From: Algoriphagus formosus
GTDB taxonomy: Bacteria > Bacteroidota > Bacteroidia > Cytophagales > Cyclobacteriaceae
Reading direction: 5' to 3'
Length of the DNA stretch: 64,000 nucleotides
Assembly (NCBI RefSeq): GCF_002807035.1
Contig: NZ_NIUC01000002.1
Span: 429,477 to 493,476, forward strand
The position numbers were made by a program, and so were the translations under genes. The notes below the pieces were generated by a model, which searched no databases, was not told the DNA's origin, and saw nothing but the letters and a program-made list of their open reading frames with translations. Every line of letters starts with the position of its first letter. Position 1 is the first letter of the stretch. This document shows, piece by piece, positions 51,400 to 60,524 of the stretch.

Positions 51400-51951
51400 T
51401 TACAGTAGAATCTCAGATTTGCTGGTTTTCTCTAGCATGCGCAGGATGGATGGATTATATCCGATCATATCAGCCACCGCATCAAAGCTAAACCAAGCCA
51501 ATGAAATACTTTCATCACTCATCTGTAGCGGCTCATTGATATCAGCCTCAATCAGAAATCGTACGTCGTAATGAAAATGCTCGGGAACGTGCGGACGCTC
51601 AGGGATGATGTGCTTGTCCAAATCAAAAATTCTTTCCTCGACAAGTATAAGGTTTTTAAGCCCGCTTTCCTCTGCAGCTTCCTTTAGAGCTACCTCGATG
51701 AGATTTTCATTTCCGTCTGCGTGCCCTCCCAGCTGCAACCAGCGCCCGAGTTTTCGATGAAGTGTTAATAGCGTATGTGTCCGATTCTTATTGACAATCC
51801 AAGATGAAGCCGTGAAATGCCCTGCCAATCGCTCCCGCTTATAGGCCAAAGGGTCCAAAGTCAATTCTGCAAAATCCTTGACAAAGGCCGCTTCCTCTTC
51901 GTAGGGAGTTCGGTAAGTTTCCAGCTGGTTTTTTAAAATCGTTCTATCCAT
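51400..51951 (-). CDS. Nudix hydrolase
   Basis: A 183-residue Nudix protein with box GGHADGNENLIEVALKEAAEESG, in which Lys replaces the usual Arg before the Glu pair; metal ligands are present. HVPEHFHYDVRFLIEAD follows. The LQLGGHADGNENL context resembles the Bacteroidota Nudix group often annotated as NUDIX hydrolase of 180 residues. Overlaps the upstream unknown gene by 8 bases. Confidence 0.85.
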   Translation of the reverse strand: MDRTILKNQLETYRTPYEEEAAFVKDFAELTLDPLAYKRERLAGHFTASSWIVNKNRTHTLLTLHRKLGRWLQLGGHADGNENLIEVALKEAAEESGLKNLILVEERIFDLDKHIIPERPHVPEHFHYDVRFLIEADINEPLQMSDESISLAWFSFDAVADMIGYNPSILRMLEKTSKSEILL

Positions 51952-52543
51952 GTTGTGTTTCGAATAATCGGTCCATCATCTGATCAAATGGTTTGGCATT
52001 TTGATAAAGGCGATCGGAATAGACCGTGACTAAGAGTTTTAGGTAGCTGGGTTTATTGTCCACACTTATTTTCTCGATGCTTACATTTCCGAAGAGCTGA
52101 GAAATCAACTCATTCTCTACGGGAGCTTGAAGCGGAGGCTTCAAGTAAAACTTTTCGGTAACTCGAACCTGATTATTGATTTCTTCCATTTTCCGGTCCA
52201 AGCTCACCTGCTTATACCCCAAAGCTAGGATGCGTCGGGAGAAAGCCAAGAAAAGTTTAGAAAAAGTTTCTGCTGTAAAGGGAGGCTCAAAGGTAACTGC
52301 AAAGCCATTCGCATAGGGAGATTGAAAAAGGTGTACCTGAGGGCTCTCGTTGATCCCTGTTCGCTTGAGATGATAGCTTCTATACACCTTATCAAAAAGA
52401 CCGGCTGCTTCTTCGGTTTCTATCCACCGATCGATCTCTTCCAAGTCAGCCTCCTTGACCGCATAGTTTTCTTTATGCTTGACAGGTGATTTGGCTGGAT
52501 TTTTAAAGATTTTGCCAAAAAGATCATCGAAGAAATTATTCAT
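51944..52543 (-). CDS. Conserved protein of unknown function in the recQ operon
   Basis: A 199-residue soluble protein, no signal or membrane helix. Charged N-terminus (FFDDLFGKIFKNPAKSPVKH), then a mixed alpha/beta region; no catalytic motif stands out. Overlaps recQ by 8 bases upstream and the Nudix gene by 8 downstream, so its amount is coupled to both. Not recognised. Confidence 0.6.
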   Translation of the reverse strand: MNNFFDDLFGKIFKNPAKSPVKHKENYAVKEADLEEIDRWIETEEAAGLFDKVYRSYHLKRTGINESPQVHLFQSPYANGFAVTFEPPFTAETFSKLFLAFSRRILALGYKQVSLDRKMEEINNQVRVTEKFYLKPPLQAPVENELISQLFGNVSIEKISVDNKPSYLKLLVTVYSDRLYQNAKPFDQMMDRLFETQHG

Positions 52544-54452
52544 TGATGGGTAGTTTAAGATTCCCTTGGGATGTCACTTGAAGTTGGCCTTCATCTGTAA
52601 GTCTTCGTACCAATTGGGCAAGAATCTCAGACTTTTTGCTGCTGAGGTGACTTTGCAATAGACTCTCTTTTAACTCTCCATGCTGCCTCAAAGTTTCGAA
52701 CAGCCAGGCTTTCAGGTTCCTTTCTTCCTGCTCGGGGTCCTTGGACAGTTGGATACACCAGTCACAAATTCCACATTTTCTATCGCTTTCTTCTCCGAAA
52801 TACTCCTGGATAAATTGTGTCCGACAAAGAAGATTTTGATGAGCATACATGACCATGCTTTTGGCCTTTTCCAGTGTCAACTCCCTTCGAAGGTCTATTC
52901 GTTTTACATTCAAAGGCAATTTTCCCGCATCGTATCGCCCTGTCAAAAAGGTGATTTGTGGCTTGTCCTTGCGCTTTTCATAGTCAATAACATCCATTTG
53001 AGCCATCTTCTCCAGCGACTTGATGACTTGGCTTTCAGATGTTTCCAACAGCTTGGAGAGCTTCGATTCCTGGATTTTGATGTACTCTGAAAACAAATTT
53101 CCCCCATAGGTTCGAAGCAAGATTTTGATCAATGGGTCTAGCTTTGCCTGGGAAATCTGAAACTCATAAAGTTGCTGGGGATTGACCAGAAAATGAATTT
53201 TTGAAGGGCTAAAAAAGCTTTCATTCATTCCAATAAAACCTTCCTCTTCGAGAACTTTCAAGGCATAAAAAGTTTCCAGCACACCAAGGTTATAAGTTTT
53301 TGCAAACTCTCCCCACTCAAAATCGAAGCTGCTGAGCATATTACTTCCCACCGCGATCTGAAAATAATTTGCCAGGGACTGGTAAACCCGCTTGACAAAT
53401 TCAATGGGAGGATAAACCAGAGCCGCCCGCTCCATCAATTTTTCAAGATTCTCCTCGCTGCAAAGCAAAACCGCATAGGCCGGCTTACCATCTCTTCCTG
53501 CTCTTCCAGCCTCCTGATAGTAGCTTTCGATATTTTCAGTTACATCCGAATGCAAAACGATCCGCACATCCGGCTTGTCAATCCCCATCCCAAAGGCATT
53601 GGTAGCTACCATCACCCGAACATTCCCTTTCATCCATTCTTGCTGACGTTTAGCACGGTCTGCCATGGACATTCCGGCATGGTAGTACGTTGCAGAAATT
53701 CCCAATTGGCCCAAAGCCTTGGCGATATCCTGAGTAGCCTGTCGGTTCCGAACATACCAAATAGCCGAACCAGGAATACGGCTTAGGATTTCCTTCGCTT
53801 TGACGAGCTTGTTTTCAACCATGCGAACATGGTATCCTAGATTTTTACGGGCAAAACTCTGTCGGAAAATCACCGGGTTTTTCATTTCCAGCTTTTCCTG
53901 GATATCCTCCACGACTTGGGGAGTAGCAGATGCAGTCAATGCCAAAATCGGCACATTCGGATGAAAGGGCTTAATCTCAGCAATTTCCAAATAAGGTGGC
54001 CGAAAATCATAGCCCCACTGTGAAATACAATGCGCTTCATCGACTGCAATCAGATTGATAGGCATTTGCTTGAATCGTTCCAAAAAAAGCTCCGATTTGA
54101 GACGCTCGGGAGACACATAGAGGAATTTATAATTCCCGTGCACGCAATTATCCAATACCCGGTCTATTTCCCGATAGCTCATTCCAGAGTAGATGGCTTG
54201 GGCCAAAATCCCCTTACTTTTGAGTTGATCGACTTGATCCTTCATCAAAGCAATCAAAGGGCTAATGACTAGACAAATTCCTTCCTGTACAAGAGCCGGA
54301 ATTTGGTAGCAGAGAGACTTCCCTCCGCCAGTTGGCATGAGCGCAAAAGTATCTTTCCCATCCAAAACAGACAGGATCACTTGCTTTTGGACCGGACGAA
54401 AATCATCGTGCCCAAAAACCTGCTTTAAGATATCTTTTGCCAGCTTTTCCAA
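52536..54452 (-). CDS. recQ: RecQ-family ATP-dependent DNA helicase
   Basis: A 638-residue 3'-5' helicase. Motifs: MPTGGGKSLCYQIPAL (Walker A), DEAHCISQWGYDFRPPY, ALTASATPQV, ATNAFGMGIDKPDVR, and YYQEAGRAGRDGKP; the zinc-binding end of the RQC region is CRTQFIQEYF...CGICDWC, and a winged-helix-like end follows without a clear HRDC domain. The start is TTG at 54452, right after the TAA of the enoyl-CoA hydratase gene and in the same frame. Works in recombination and fork repair. Confidence 0.92.
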   Translation of the reverse strand: MEKLAKDILKQVFGHDDFRPVQKQVILSVLDGKDTFALMPTGGGKSLCYQIPALVQEGICLVISPLIALMKDQVDQLKSKGILAQAIYSGMSYREIDRVLDNCVHGNYKFLYVSPERLKSELFLERFKQMPINLIAVDEAHCISQWGYDFRPPYLEIAEIKPFHPNVPILALTASATPQVVEDIQEKLEMKNPVIFRQSFARKNLGYHVRMVENKLVKAKEILSRIPGSAIWYVRNRQATQDIAKALGQLGISATYYHAGMSMADRAKRQQEWMKGNVRVMVATNAFGMGIDKPDVRIVLHSDVTENIESYYQEAGRAGRDGKPAYAVLLCSEENLEKLMERAALVYPPIEFVKRVYQSLANYFQIAVGSNMLSSFDFEWGEFAKTYNLGVLETFYALKVLEEEGFIGMNESFFSPSKIHFLVNPQQLYEFQISQAKLDPLIKILLRTYGGNLFSEYIKIQESKLSKLLETSESQVIKSLEKMAQMDVIDYEKRKDKPQITFLTGRYDAGKLPLNVKRIDLRRELTLEKAKSMVMYAHQNLLCRTQFIQEYFGEESDRKCGICDWCIQLSKDPEQEERNLKAWLFETLRQHGELKESLLQSHLSSKKSEILAQLVRRLTDEGQLQVTSQGNLKLPINE

Positions 54453-55229
54453 TTACCAGTTAGGGGTTTCCTTATTCAAAAAAGCAGCAATTCCGTCCTT
54501 ACAGTCCTGATGCGAGCGGGACTCTGCATTCATTTTTGCGGCGAGTAATAATTTTTGATCACGCCCCTCCCGATGAATATTTCGCAGCAAAAGTTTGGTT
54601 GCACGCATGGAATTGGCAGAATTTTTTTCCACAAGCTTTTCCGCAAATTCGATAACCTTTGTCATCAATTGATCTGACTCAACGAGTTCGGTGATAATTC
54701 CAAGATTAGCTGCCTTTTGTGCAGAAATCAAATCCCCGGAAAGGAGTAATTCCTGAGTTTTGGCGGCACCAATCTGCTCCTGAAGGAACACAGAGACCAA
54801 GGCAGGAATAAAGCCGATTCGAACTTCCGTGTAGCCAAAAAGTGCCTCATGCACTGCGAAAGCAAAATCACAAACTGTCACCAAGCCACAGCCACCTGCC
54901 AAAGCATGCCCTTGCACTGCGGCTATAATGGGCTTGGGGAAATTATAAATCCGATCAAACAGGCTCATCAGCCGCTTACTGTCCTCCAAGTTTTCTTCGG
55001 GAGTAAAGTCCTGCATCCTTTGAATGTAAGCGAGGTCAGCCCCGGCACAAAATGCTTTCCCTGCAGCTGCCAAAATCACCACTTTCACATCCTCCTCATT
55101 CTCCACCCGATCCAAAATTTCCAATAGCCCACTGATCAATTCGGGGCTCATGGCATTTCGCTTTTCGGGGCGGTTAAGAGTAATTTTTCCTATCCTATTA
55201 GATTTTTCAAAAAGGACAATATCGTTCAT
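54453..55229 (-). CDS. Enoyl-CoA hydratase/isomerase family protein
   Basis: A 258-residue crotonase-fold protein: GKITLNRPEKRNAMSPEL, the oxyanion-hole segment AFCAGADLAYIQRM and ALAGGCGLVTVCDFAFA near residue 110. Probably hydrates 2-enoyl-CoA, as in fatty or branched-chain acid breakdown; methylglutaconyl-CoA hydratase is an alternative. First gene of the operon ending in the Sua5 gene; its stop touches the recQ start. Confidence 0.88.
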   Translation of the reverse strand: MNDIVLFEKSNRIGKITLNRPEKRNAMSPELISGLLEILDRVENEEDVKVVILAAAGKAFCAGADLAYIQRMQDFTPEENLEDSKRLMSLFDRIYNFPKPIIAAVQGHALAGGCGLVTVCDFAFAVHEALFGYTEVRIGFIPALVSVFLQEQIGAAKTQELLLSGDLISAQKAANLGIITELVESDQLMTKVIEFAEKLVEKNSANSMRATKLLLRNIHREGRDQKLLLAAKMNAESRSHQDCKDGIAAFLNKETPNW

Positions 55230-55275
55230 TATTCTTTGGGTTTACTTGGACAAGTTAGGACAGTGTAGGGCTTTT

Positions 55276-57192
55276 TCAAAAAGTCAGTCGAAGAGCAGTA
55301 AAAGGAATCTCTAAGCTTTTGGAATCTGAATGTTTAATCCATCCTTGAGAATCCCACATTTGAATATTCTGAGGAGATTTTTGACCCAAAACCATTCGCT
55401 TTTCACTTATTGTCAAATCCAATTCGGAGAAATATAAATCACCCTCTTGGGTTGAGAAAACCTGAAGTTCCTGTGGCTCATTTCCCCAATTACTTTTGAC
55501 ACGATTTGGAAGAATCACATAATCTGCATCTTCCGAAGAAATACTCTGATTCCATGATTTCAATTCTACTCCTGTCCAATAATCAATAGCCCAACCTTCC
55601 TCTGCCCGGTAGATGACCACTTCTGGCTTTTGATTGGAAATCAACTGAAGCATGCCACTCATAGCCCAAAAAAACAATAAAGCTACTGACCAAAAAGCAA
55701 GCTGTTTCTTTGGAACATATTCCCATGCCGCCCAAATAAGCAGCAATGACCAAACCAAAAGCATGGTAACTGGCTGAATAGTGAGTTCGTTTAAACGGAA
55801 AGGCAAAAGCCGAAAGGCCTCTAAAATCCAAAGTTCGACCTGAATTAAACTCCCGGCTACCCACCCCAAAGCTTTTCCCAAAAACGGAATCCAGCCGATT
55901 AATAACATGGGAATCCCAACCTGCATGATTAAGAATGTGATAGGAATAACTAACAGGTTGGCTGGCAGAAACCAAACCGGAAAACTATGGAAATACCAGA
56001 CTGAAAGTGGAAAAGTAGCCAGCTGTGCAGCAATTGAGACTGCTCCAAGCTGCCAGAGGTATTCTAAAACTCGACTTTTGGGATACCAGACCCTTACGAT
56101 GAGTGGTTGAAGCAAGACGATTCCTGCTACTGCCAAATAGGAAAGTTGGAATCCAACTTCTGTGATCACTCCTGGGTTAACGGCAATCATTAAAATCGCC
56201 GAGAAGGCCAAAATATTGAATATGGGTGGCTTGCGATCCCGAAGCTGACCGAGGACAATCAAGGTAAACATGACAGATGCCCGCACTACGGAAGGAGAAA
56301 GACCCGTGATAGTCGCGTATGTCCAAATGACTAATACCAGGACTAAGAGGTAGCTTTTTCGCGCTATTCCAGATAGTTTAAGTGGTTTGATCAAGAACAA
56401 TAAAACCGCTACCAGAATCCCAACATGAAGTCCAGAGACTGCCAAAATATGCATAACGCCAGCCTCAGAATAAGCCTGCCGGGTAGATCGATCCAATTGG
56501 TTCTTTTGACCGAGAAGTAGAGCTTTAGCAATAGGCAAAGAAGACTTCTGAGGAATGTGTTTCTCTAGGAGATCACTTAGACTTTCCCTTAAATCATCAG
56601 CAAAGAAGTAGAATGATCGATTATTTACGGCAGAAATAATCTTCGATTTTCCCTCCGGGATAAATTGTCTGGCAGTGATCCCTTTTCGAGAAAGAAAGCC
56701 TTTGTAGTCAAATTCATTCGGATTTCTAGGGGCTTCAATCTTCTTCGGCTTATCGGAAACGAGTACCCATTGGCCAGGGATAAACTCGTGTGCTGATTGA
56801 TGATAAATGATGACCTGCTGATTGGCTTTAGCCCATTTGGAAGAATCAAAATAATACTGGGCTAAAAGTAGATTTTCCTTGGAGTTGGGCTTTTGCAGAT
56901 CATACGCTTGTACTTGGGCAAGGTAAGGACCATCCAATACAGTTTCCTTTTGCACTTCCCGATGAAAAGAAGGGAGCAACCAACCCAACACTATCAACTG
57001 TAAATAGGCTAACCAGGTCAATATGGATAGATCCGCCTTTAAACGGGCTGCCAAAAAGTAAATCAACCACAGTAGCGCTATCGAAATCAAAAAAACCAAC
57101 TTAGAAACCTCCAAAGGAAATAGAAAACTCAAGCAGATTCCTGCCAAGAAAAAAAGAAGGTATCTCAAAAAAGGATAATCGGAAAACCTCAT
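55276..57192 (-). CDS. ComEC/Rec2-family DNA uptake or export membrane protein
   Basis: A 638-residue polytopic protein. The N-terminal DUF4131-like region (residues 25-180) includes LVSDKPKKIEAPRNPNEFDYKG (in part); the Competence core (about 210-490) has ALLLGQKNQLDRSTRQAYSEAG, HILAVSGLHVGILVAV and LSPSVVRASVMF. The last 130 residues are not a metallo-beta-lactamase domain, which ComEC of Firmicutes carries. In naturally competent bacteria it forms the inner membrane channel. ATG 57192 is chosen over TTG 57198. Upstream is a terminator, so it begins its own unit. Confidence 0.88.
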   Translation of the reverse strand: MRFSDYPFLRYLLFFLAGICLSFLFPLEVSKLVFLISIALLWLIYFLAARLKADLSILTWLAYLQLIVLGWLLPSFHREVQKETVLDGPYLAQVQAYDLQKPNSKENLLLAQYYFDSSKWAKANQQVIIYHQSAHEFIPGQWVLVSDKPKKIEAPRNPNEFDYKGFLSRKGITARQFIPEGKSKIISAVNNRSFYFFADDLRESLSDLLEKHIPQKSSLPIAKALLLGQKNQLDRSTRQAYSEAGVMHILAVSGLHVGILVAVLLFLIKPLKLSGIARKSYLLVLVLVIWTYATITGLSPSVVRASVMFTLIVLGQLRDRKPPIFNILAFSAILMIAVNPGVITEVGFQLSYLAVAGIVLLQPLIVRVWYPKSRVLEYLWQLGAVSIAAQLATFPLSVWYFHSFPVWFLPANLLVIPITFLIMQVGIPMLLIGWIPFLGKALGWVAGSLIQVELWILEAFRLLPFRLNELTIQPVTMLLVWSLLLIWAAWEYVPKKQLAFWSVALLFFWAMSGMLQLISNQKPEVVIYRAEEGWAIDYWTGVELKSWNQSISSEDADYVILPNRVKSNWGNEPQELQVFSTQEGDLYFSELDLTISEKRMVLGQKSPQNIQMWDSQGWIKHSDSKSLEIPFTALRLTF

Positions 57193-57221
57193 CTTCAAAA
57201 AGCTTTCCTACAATTTACGGT

Positions 57222-57256
57222 AAAAAAAAAGCCATCCCAAAAACTTAGGATGGCTT
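57222..57256 (-). terminator. Intrinsic terminator after the barrel protein gene
   Basis: AAGCCATCC pairs with GGATGGCTT (57229-57256) around a 10-base loop; the minus strand then runs into T. It separates the barrel gene from comEC. Confidence 0.85.
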
Positions 57257-57275
57257 CATAAGAAATTTTTAGATC

Positions 57276-57842
57276 TTAAAACCGATAGCCAAGGCTAAAC
57301 CCACCGTTGAGTTCTATTCTTGTAAAACGATCGGCGACCTCATTACTAAATCCCCTAGCGATACTGACATAGGGTCCAAATGCAAAGCTTTCTGAAAGCT
57401 CCCACTTAAATCCGGCACCAACACCAATCATAAAGGCATTCATATTAGTAGTTGCGATACCGCCATCTACAGGCTCTTCAAATTCACCAAACCGAATCTT
57501 GGCTAGTGGGTAAAGAAAGAACCTACCGTTTGGGTTGGTTCCAAAGTAGAAGTTCATCGCTGCTTGAACTGCATTGGTTTTGTAATTCTTTCCGTTAGCT
57601 TGAGAATTATACCCAAATCTATCATTGATATGCAATTGAAAGTCCAAAGCAGTATCATCTGATAAAAACTTTTCATAGCCTATTTCAATCGATCCAAGCG
57701 CAATCAGATTTGCGAAATTCAGCTTGATTTCATTCGTTCGATCTCCGCTAAAGGCATTGCCACTGCTACTGGAAACGACCGTTTGACTATAAGCATTAAA
57801 CCCGAAAATGAGGGTTAAAAGAAGTGTAGTTAAATTTTTCAT
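57276..57842 (-). CDS. Small outer-membrane beta-barrel protein
   Basis: A 188-residue protein with signal (TLLLTLIFGFNAYSQ) and strands alternating with turns that end in FSLGYRF, the terminal aromatic expected of barrel proteins recognised by BamA. About eight strands fit an OmpA/OmpX or DUF3575-like barrel. Function unknown. A TAATTTTG (57873-57880, minus) may be its -7 element, with no good -33. Terminator directly after. Confidence 0.75.
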   Translation of the reverse strand: MKNLTTLLLTLIFGFNAYSQTVVSSSSGNAFSGDRTNEIKLNFANLIALGSIEIGYEKFLSDDTALDFQLHINDRFGYNSQANGKNYKTNAVQAAMNFYFGTNPNGRFFLYPLAKIRFGEFEEPVDGGIATTNMNAFMIGVGAGFKWELSESFAFGPYVSIARGFSNEVADRFTRIELNGGFSLGYRF

Positions 57843-57888
57843 ATCTAGATTCTAAACAATAAAAGGTAAAAACAAAATTACTATTTTT

Positions 57889-58323
57889 TTAGCCTAACTC
57901 CATTTTGTAATGGAGAATATTACATTCCTCGAATTGATCACCGACTTTTTGGAAACCAAACTTGGCATAGAGAGGAACAGCTTCCAATTGAGCATGTAGG
58001 TAGCGCTTTTTGCCTGCAGCTTCCGGATGAACCATAATATCTCTCAGTACGGCTGAGACTAATGCTTGCCCTACACCTTTTCCTCTGGCATCTTTTTGAA
58101 CTGCAAAGCGCTCCAATTTGATGCCATCGGGAGTAAACCTCCATCTAGCAGTTCCTACAGGCTTCCCTCCTAATGACGCGAGAAAATGGGTAGATGTTTC
58201 TTCAAATTCATCGTATTCATCAGCAGCGTCCACTTTCTGCTCCATTACAAATACTTCTTCCCGAATCTTGAAAATGATATCCCTTCCGGCTTTACCGGTC
58301 ACTTTTTCTACTAGCAGGCTCAT
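57889..58323 (-). CDS. GNAT-family acetyltransferase
   Basis: A 144-residue acetyltransferase; FAVQKDARGKGVGQALVSAVL holds the acetyl-CoA pyrophosphate-binding R-G-x-G-x-G/A loop, preceded by VGTARWRFTPDGIKLERF and followed by HAQLEAVPLYAKFGFQKVGD, as in ElaA-type GNATs. Substrate unknown. Its start overlaps the phoH gene by 32 bases, so it is translationally coupled with it. Confidence 0.87.
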   Translation of the reverse strand: MSLLVEKVTGKAGRDIIFKIREEVFVMEQKVDAADEYDEFEETSTHFLASLGGKPVGTARWRFTPDGIKLERFAVQKDARGKGVGQALVSAVLRDIMVHPEAAGKKRYLHAQLEAVPLYAKFGFQKVGDQFEECNILHYKMELG

Positions 58324-59281
58324 TTTTTGAAATCTCTTTTTCTGTTTGATGCTTTTCGTAGGCCTCGATAATGGCTTTGACTAGTTTATGTCTGATAACG
58401 TCTTTCCCACTCAGGTTGACGATCCCGATTCCTTTCACTCCCTGAAGGATCCGAAGAGCCTCTCTAAGTCCGGACTTCTGCCTAATCGGCAAATCCACCT
58501 GAGTCTGATCCCCCGTGATAATCACCTTGGAATTAGGTCCCATTCGAGTCAAAAACATTTTAATCTGCTCAGAAGTGGTATTCTGCGCCTCATCCAAAAG
58601 CACGAAGGCATCGTGAAGTGTTCTACCTCTCATGTAGGCAAGCGGAGCGATTTCGATCACGCGGGTCTCTTGATAATACTTAAGCTTCTCCGGCGGAACC
58701 ATGTCCTGCAGTGCATCATAGATGGGTCGCAGGTAAGGATCGAGTTTTTCTTGTAAGTCCCCAGGTAAGAAACCAAGATTCTCACCAGCTTCTACTGCGG
58801 GGCGAGTAATGATAATTCGCTTAACCTCGCGATTTTTCAATGCCCGAACAGCCAGGGCGACAGCAATGTATGTCTTCCCGGTACCTGCCGGTCCCAAAGC
58901 GAAGACCAAATCATTTTTGAAAGAGGCCTCCACAAGTTTACGCTGATTGGGGGATTTGGGCTTGATGACCAAGCCTTTATTCCCAAATACAATGACCTGA
59001 TCTCTACTCGTCTGCTCAAAAGGGATCCCTTCCATATCAAGATAGTCTTTGACCTTGTCCGGGCTGAGATGACCGAAGCGCTCGACATGCTCCAAAAGAA
59101 GGTTGATCAGATTATTAATGCGCAGAATTTCAGGCGCACCGCCCTGAATTCGGATTTCGTTGCCCCGAGAGATGATTTTGCTTTGAGGAAATGCCTGCGC
59201 CACCTGACGGATGTTTTCATTTGCTTGCCCTAAAAATTCTGCAAGGGGCACATTTTCCAGCGTGATTACTTTTTCTACCAA
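58292..59281 (-). CDS. phoH: PhoH family ATPase
   Basis: A 329-residue PhoH/PhoL-type protein, an RNA helicase-like ATPase. Walker A LGPAGTGKTYIAVALA near residue 131 and the DEAQN Walker B in FVLLDEAQNTTSEQIK; RAGENLGFLPGDLQEKLDPY follows (in part). Start is TTG at 59281; an in-frame stop follows closely upstream so no earlier start is possible. A TACTTTTG on the minus strand (59353-59360) could be its -7 element. C-terminal tail is charged. Confidence 0.92.
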   Translation of the reverse strand: MVEKVITLENVPLAEFLGQANENIRQVAQAFPQSKIISRGNEIRIQGGAPEILRINNLINLLLEHVERFGHLSPDKVKDYLDMEGIPFEQTSRDQVIVFGNKGLVIKPKSPNQRKLVEASFKNDLVFALGPAGTGKTYIAVALAVRALKNREVKRIIITRPAVEAGENLGFLPGDLQEKLDPYLRPIYDALQDMVPPEKLKYYQETRVIEIAPLAYMRGRTLHDAFVLLDEAQNTTSEQIKMFLTRMGPNSKVIITGDQTQVDLPIRQKSGLREALRILQGVKGIGIVNLSGKDVIRHKLVKAIIEAYEKHQTEKEISKNEPASRKSDR

Positions 59282-59304
59282 ATTTTTTAATCAGTTAAAT
59301 ATTC

Positions 59305-59335
59305 TTGAAGGGGCTGAGATATTATTCTATTTTTG
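59305..59335 (+). promoter_or_regulatory. Promoter of the SAM hydroxide adenosyltransferase gene
   Basis: TTG (59305-59307), 20 bases, TATTTTTG (59328-59335): full match to the Bacteroidota consensus. Transcription would start near 59341, 44 bases before the ATG. Confidence 0.75.
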
Positions 59336-59384
59336 TCTCAAAGCCCTCTCAACAAAAGTACATAATTTTAATTGACTTGCTTCT

Positions 59385-60155
59385 ATGGCCTTGGTGACAT
59401 TCATCTCAGATTTTGGAGATCAGGATCATTACGTACCTGCGGTGAAAGCCAAAATGTTGGCGATCAATCCGCAATTGAATATCATAGACTTATCTCATCA
59501 TATCAAGTCATTTGATCTGGAGCAAGCTGCTTTCATTTTAAAGGCATCATTTAGAGATTTTCCGAAAGGAACAGTGCACTTGGTAGCGGTCAATACTACC
59601 GGCGAAATGACTCAGGGATACATTGGTGCAAAACTGGAAGAGCATATTTTTATCGCTCCAAACAATGGCATTCTAAGCCTTCTGGCTGATAAAGAACCAG
59701 GAATTCTGGTCAAATTTGCAGATATCCACGTGCAGGAAAGCAGTTTCCCTGCAAAAGACATCTTAGCTCCGATCGCTGCCAAAGTAGCTTCGGGAGCTGC
59801 CATCCATGATTTTGGTGGGCCTTTGGATCAATTCAAAAAAGCCATGCCCCGCAATCCCAAAGCCACCCGAGAATTTATCACCGGGCATGTCATCCGAGTG
59901 GATCGCTATGGTAATGCTATCACAAATATCAGTAAAGAACTATTCGACAAATTGAACCCCGGTAATTTCACCATTGAAATCGGTAGAGAAAGGCTTGATC
60001 GCCTTCATAATGGATTTGGACAGGTAGATCTAGGTGACTGTTTCGCTTATTTCAATAGCCTAGGACTGTTAGAAATTGCCATTAATCACGGAGATGCTGG
60101 TTCCCTTCTTGGCTTGCGCTTTGAGTCTGTGGTTACCATTTATTTCAATCCCTAA
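59385..60155 (+). CDS. SAM hydroxide adenosyltransferase (DUF62)
   Basis: A 256-residue protein of the SAM hydroxide adenosyltransferase/fluorinase-chlorinase family, which splits S-adenosylmethionine into adenosine and methionine with hydroxide. VTFISDFGDQDHYVPAVKAKM at the start with Asp, the ISDFG..D pattern, and VHLVAVNTTGE, IAPNNGILSLL and FGGPLDQF are typical. Halogenation is not expected because the fluorinase-specific insertion is not seen. Its own promoter; the monooxygenase gene follows 3 bases later. Confidence 0.88.
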   Translation: MALVTFISDFGDQDHYVPAVKAKMLAINPQLNIIDLSHHIKSFDLEQAAFILKASFRDFPKGTVHLVAVNTTGEMTQGYIGAKLEEHIFIAPNNGILSLLADKEPGILVKFADIHVQESSFPAKDILAPIAAKVASGAAIHDFGGPLDQFKKAMPRNPKATREFITGHVIRVDRYGNAITNISKELFDKLNPGNFTIEIGRERLDRLHNGFGQVDLGDCFAYFNSLGLLEIAINHGDAGSLLGLRFESVVTIYFNP

Positions 60156-60158
60156 CTC

Positions 60159-60458
60159 ATGCTAATCCGAATTGTACGAATGACCTTTCAGGAAGAAAAG
60201 GTTGCTGCTTTTTTAGAAAACTTCGAATCCAATAAGAAAAAGATTCGCTCATTTCCCGGTTGTCGGCATCTTGAACTTTGGCAAGATGAAAATCAGAAAA
60301 ATATTTTCATGACTTACAGTCATTGGGATAGTGAGAAGAGTCTGAATGAATACCGTGATTCTGAGCTTTTTAAATCAGTTTGGAGCTATACGAAGACCCT
60401 TTTTTCAGATAGACCTCAGGCCTTCAGCACAAAAAAGTTGGATGAAGTAGAAATCTAG
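60159..60458 (+). CDS. Antibiotic biosynthesis monooxygenase-domain protein
   Basis: A 99-residue dimeric ferredoxin-like (ABM) protein: LIRIVRMTFQEEKVAAFLENF, SFPGCRHLELWQDENQKNIF and FMTYSHWDSEKSLNEYRDSELFK (in part) are the usual blocks. Such small proteins can be quinol monooxygenases or heme-degrading enzymes, but many have no known activity. Co-transcribed with the upstream gene. Confidence 0.85.
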   Translation: MLIRIVRMTFQEEKVAAFLENFESNKKKIRSFPGCRHLELWQDENQKNIFMTYSHWDSEKSLNEYRDSELFKSVWSYTKTLFSDRPQAFSTKKLDEVEI

Positions 60459-60460
60459 GG

Positions 60461-60491
60461 TTGGAGAAAAATAAAATTGTATTCATATTTG
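60461..60491 (+). promoter_or_regulatory. Promoter of the tRNA-Leu gene
   Basis: TTG (60461-60463), 20 bases, CATATTTG (60484-60491), one base off TAnnTTTG. The transcript would cross the partial tRNA copy at 60525 before the real tRNA. Confidence 0.65.
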
Positions 60492-60524
60492 CATCCCGTT
60501 TGGAAAGTAACGGGAAATTTTGAA

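Noticed and set aside
59385-60155. Fluorinase or chlorinase
   Set aside because: The protein has the general DUF62 length and motifs without an obvious fluorinase-type insertion, and no organohalogen genes are near.
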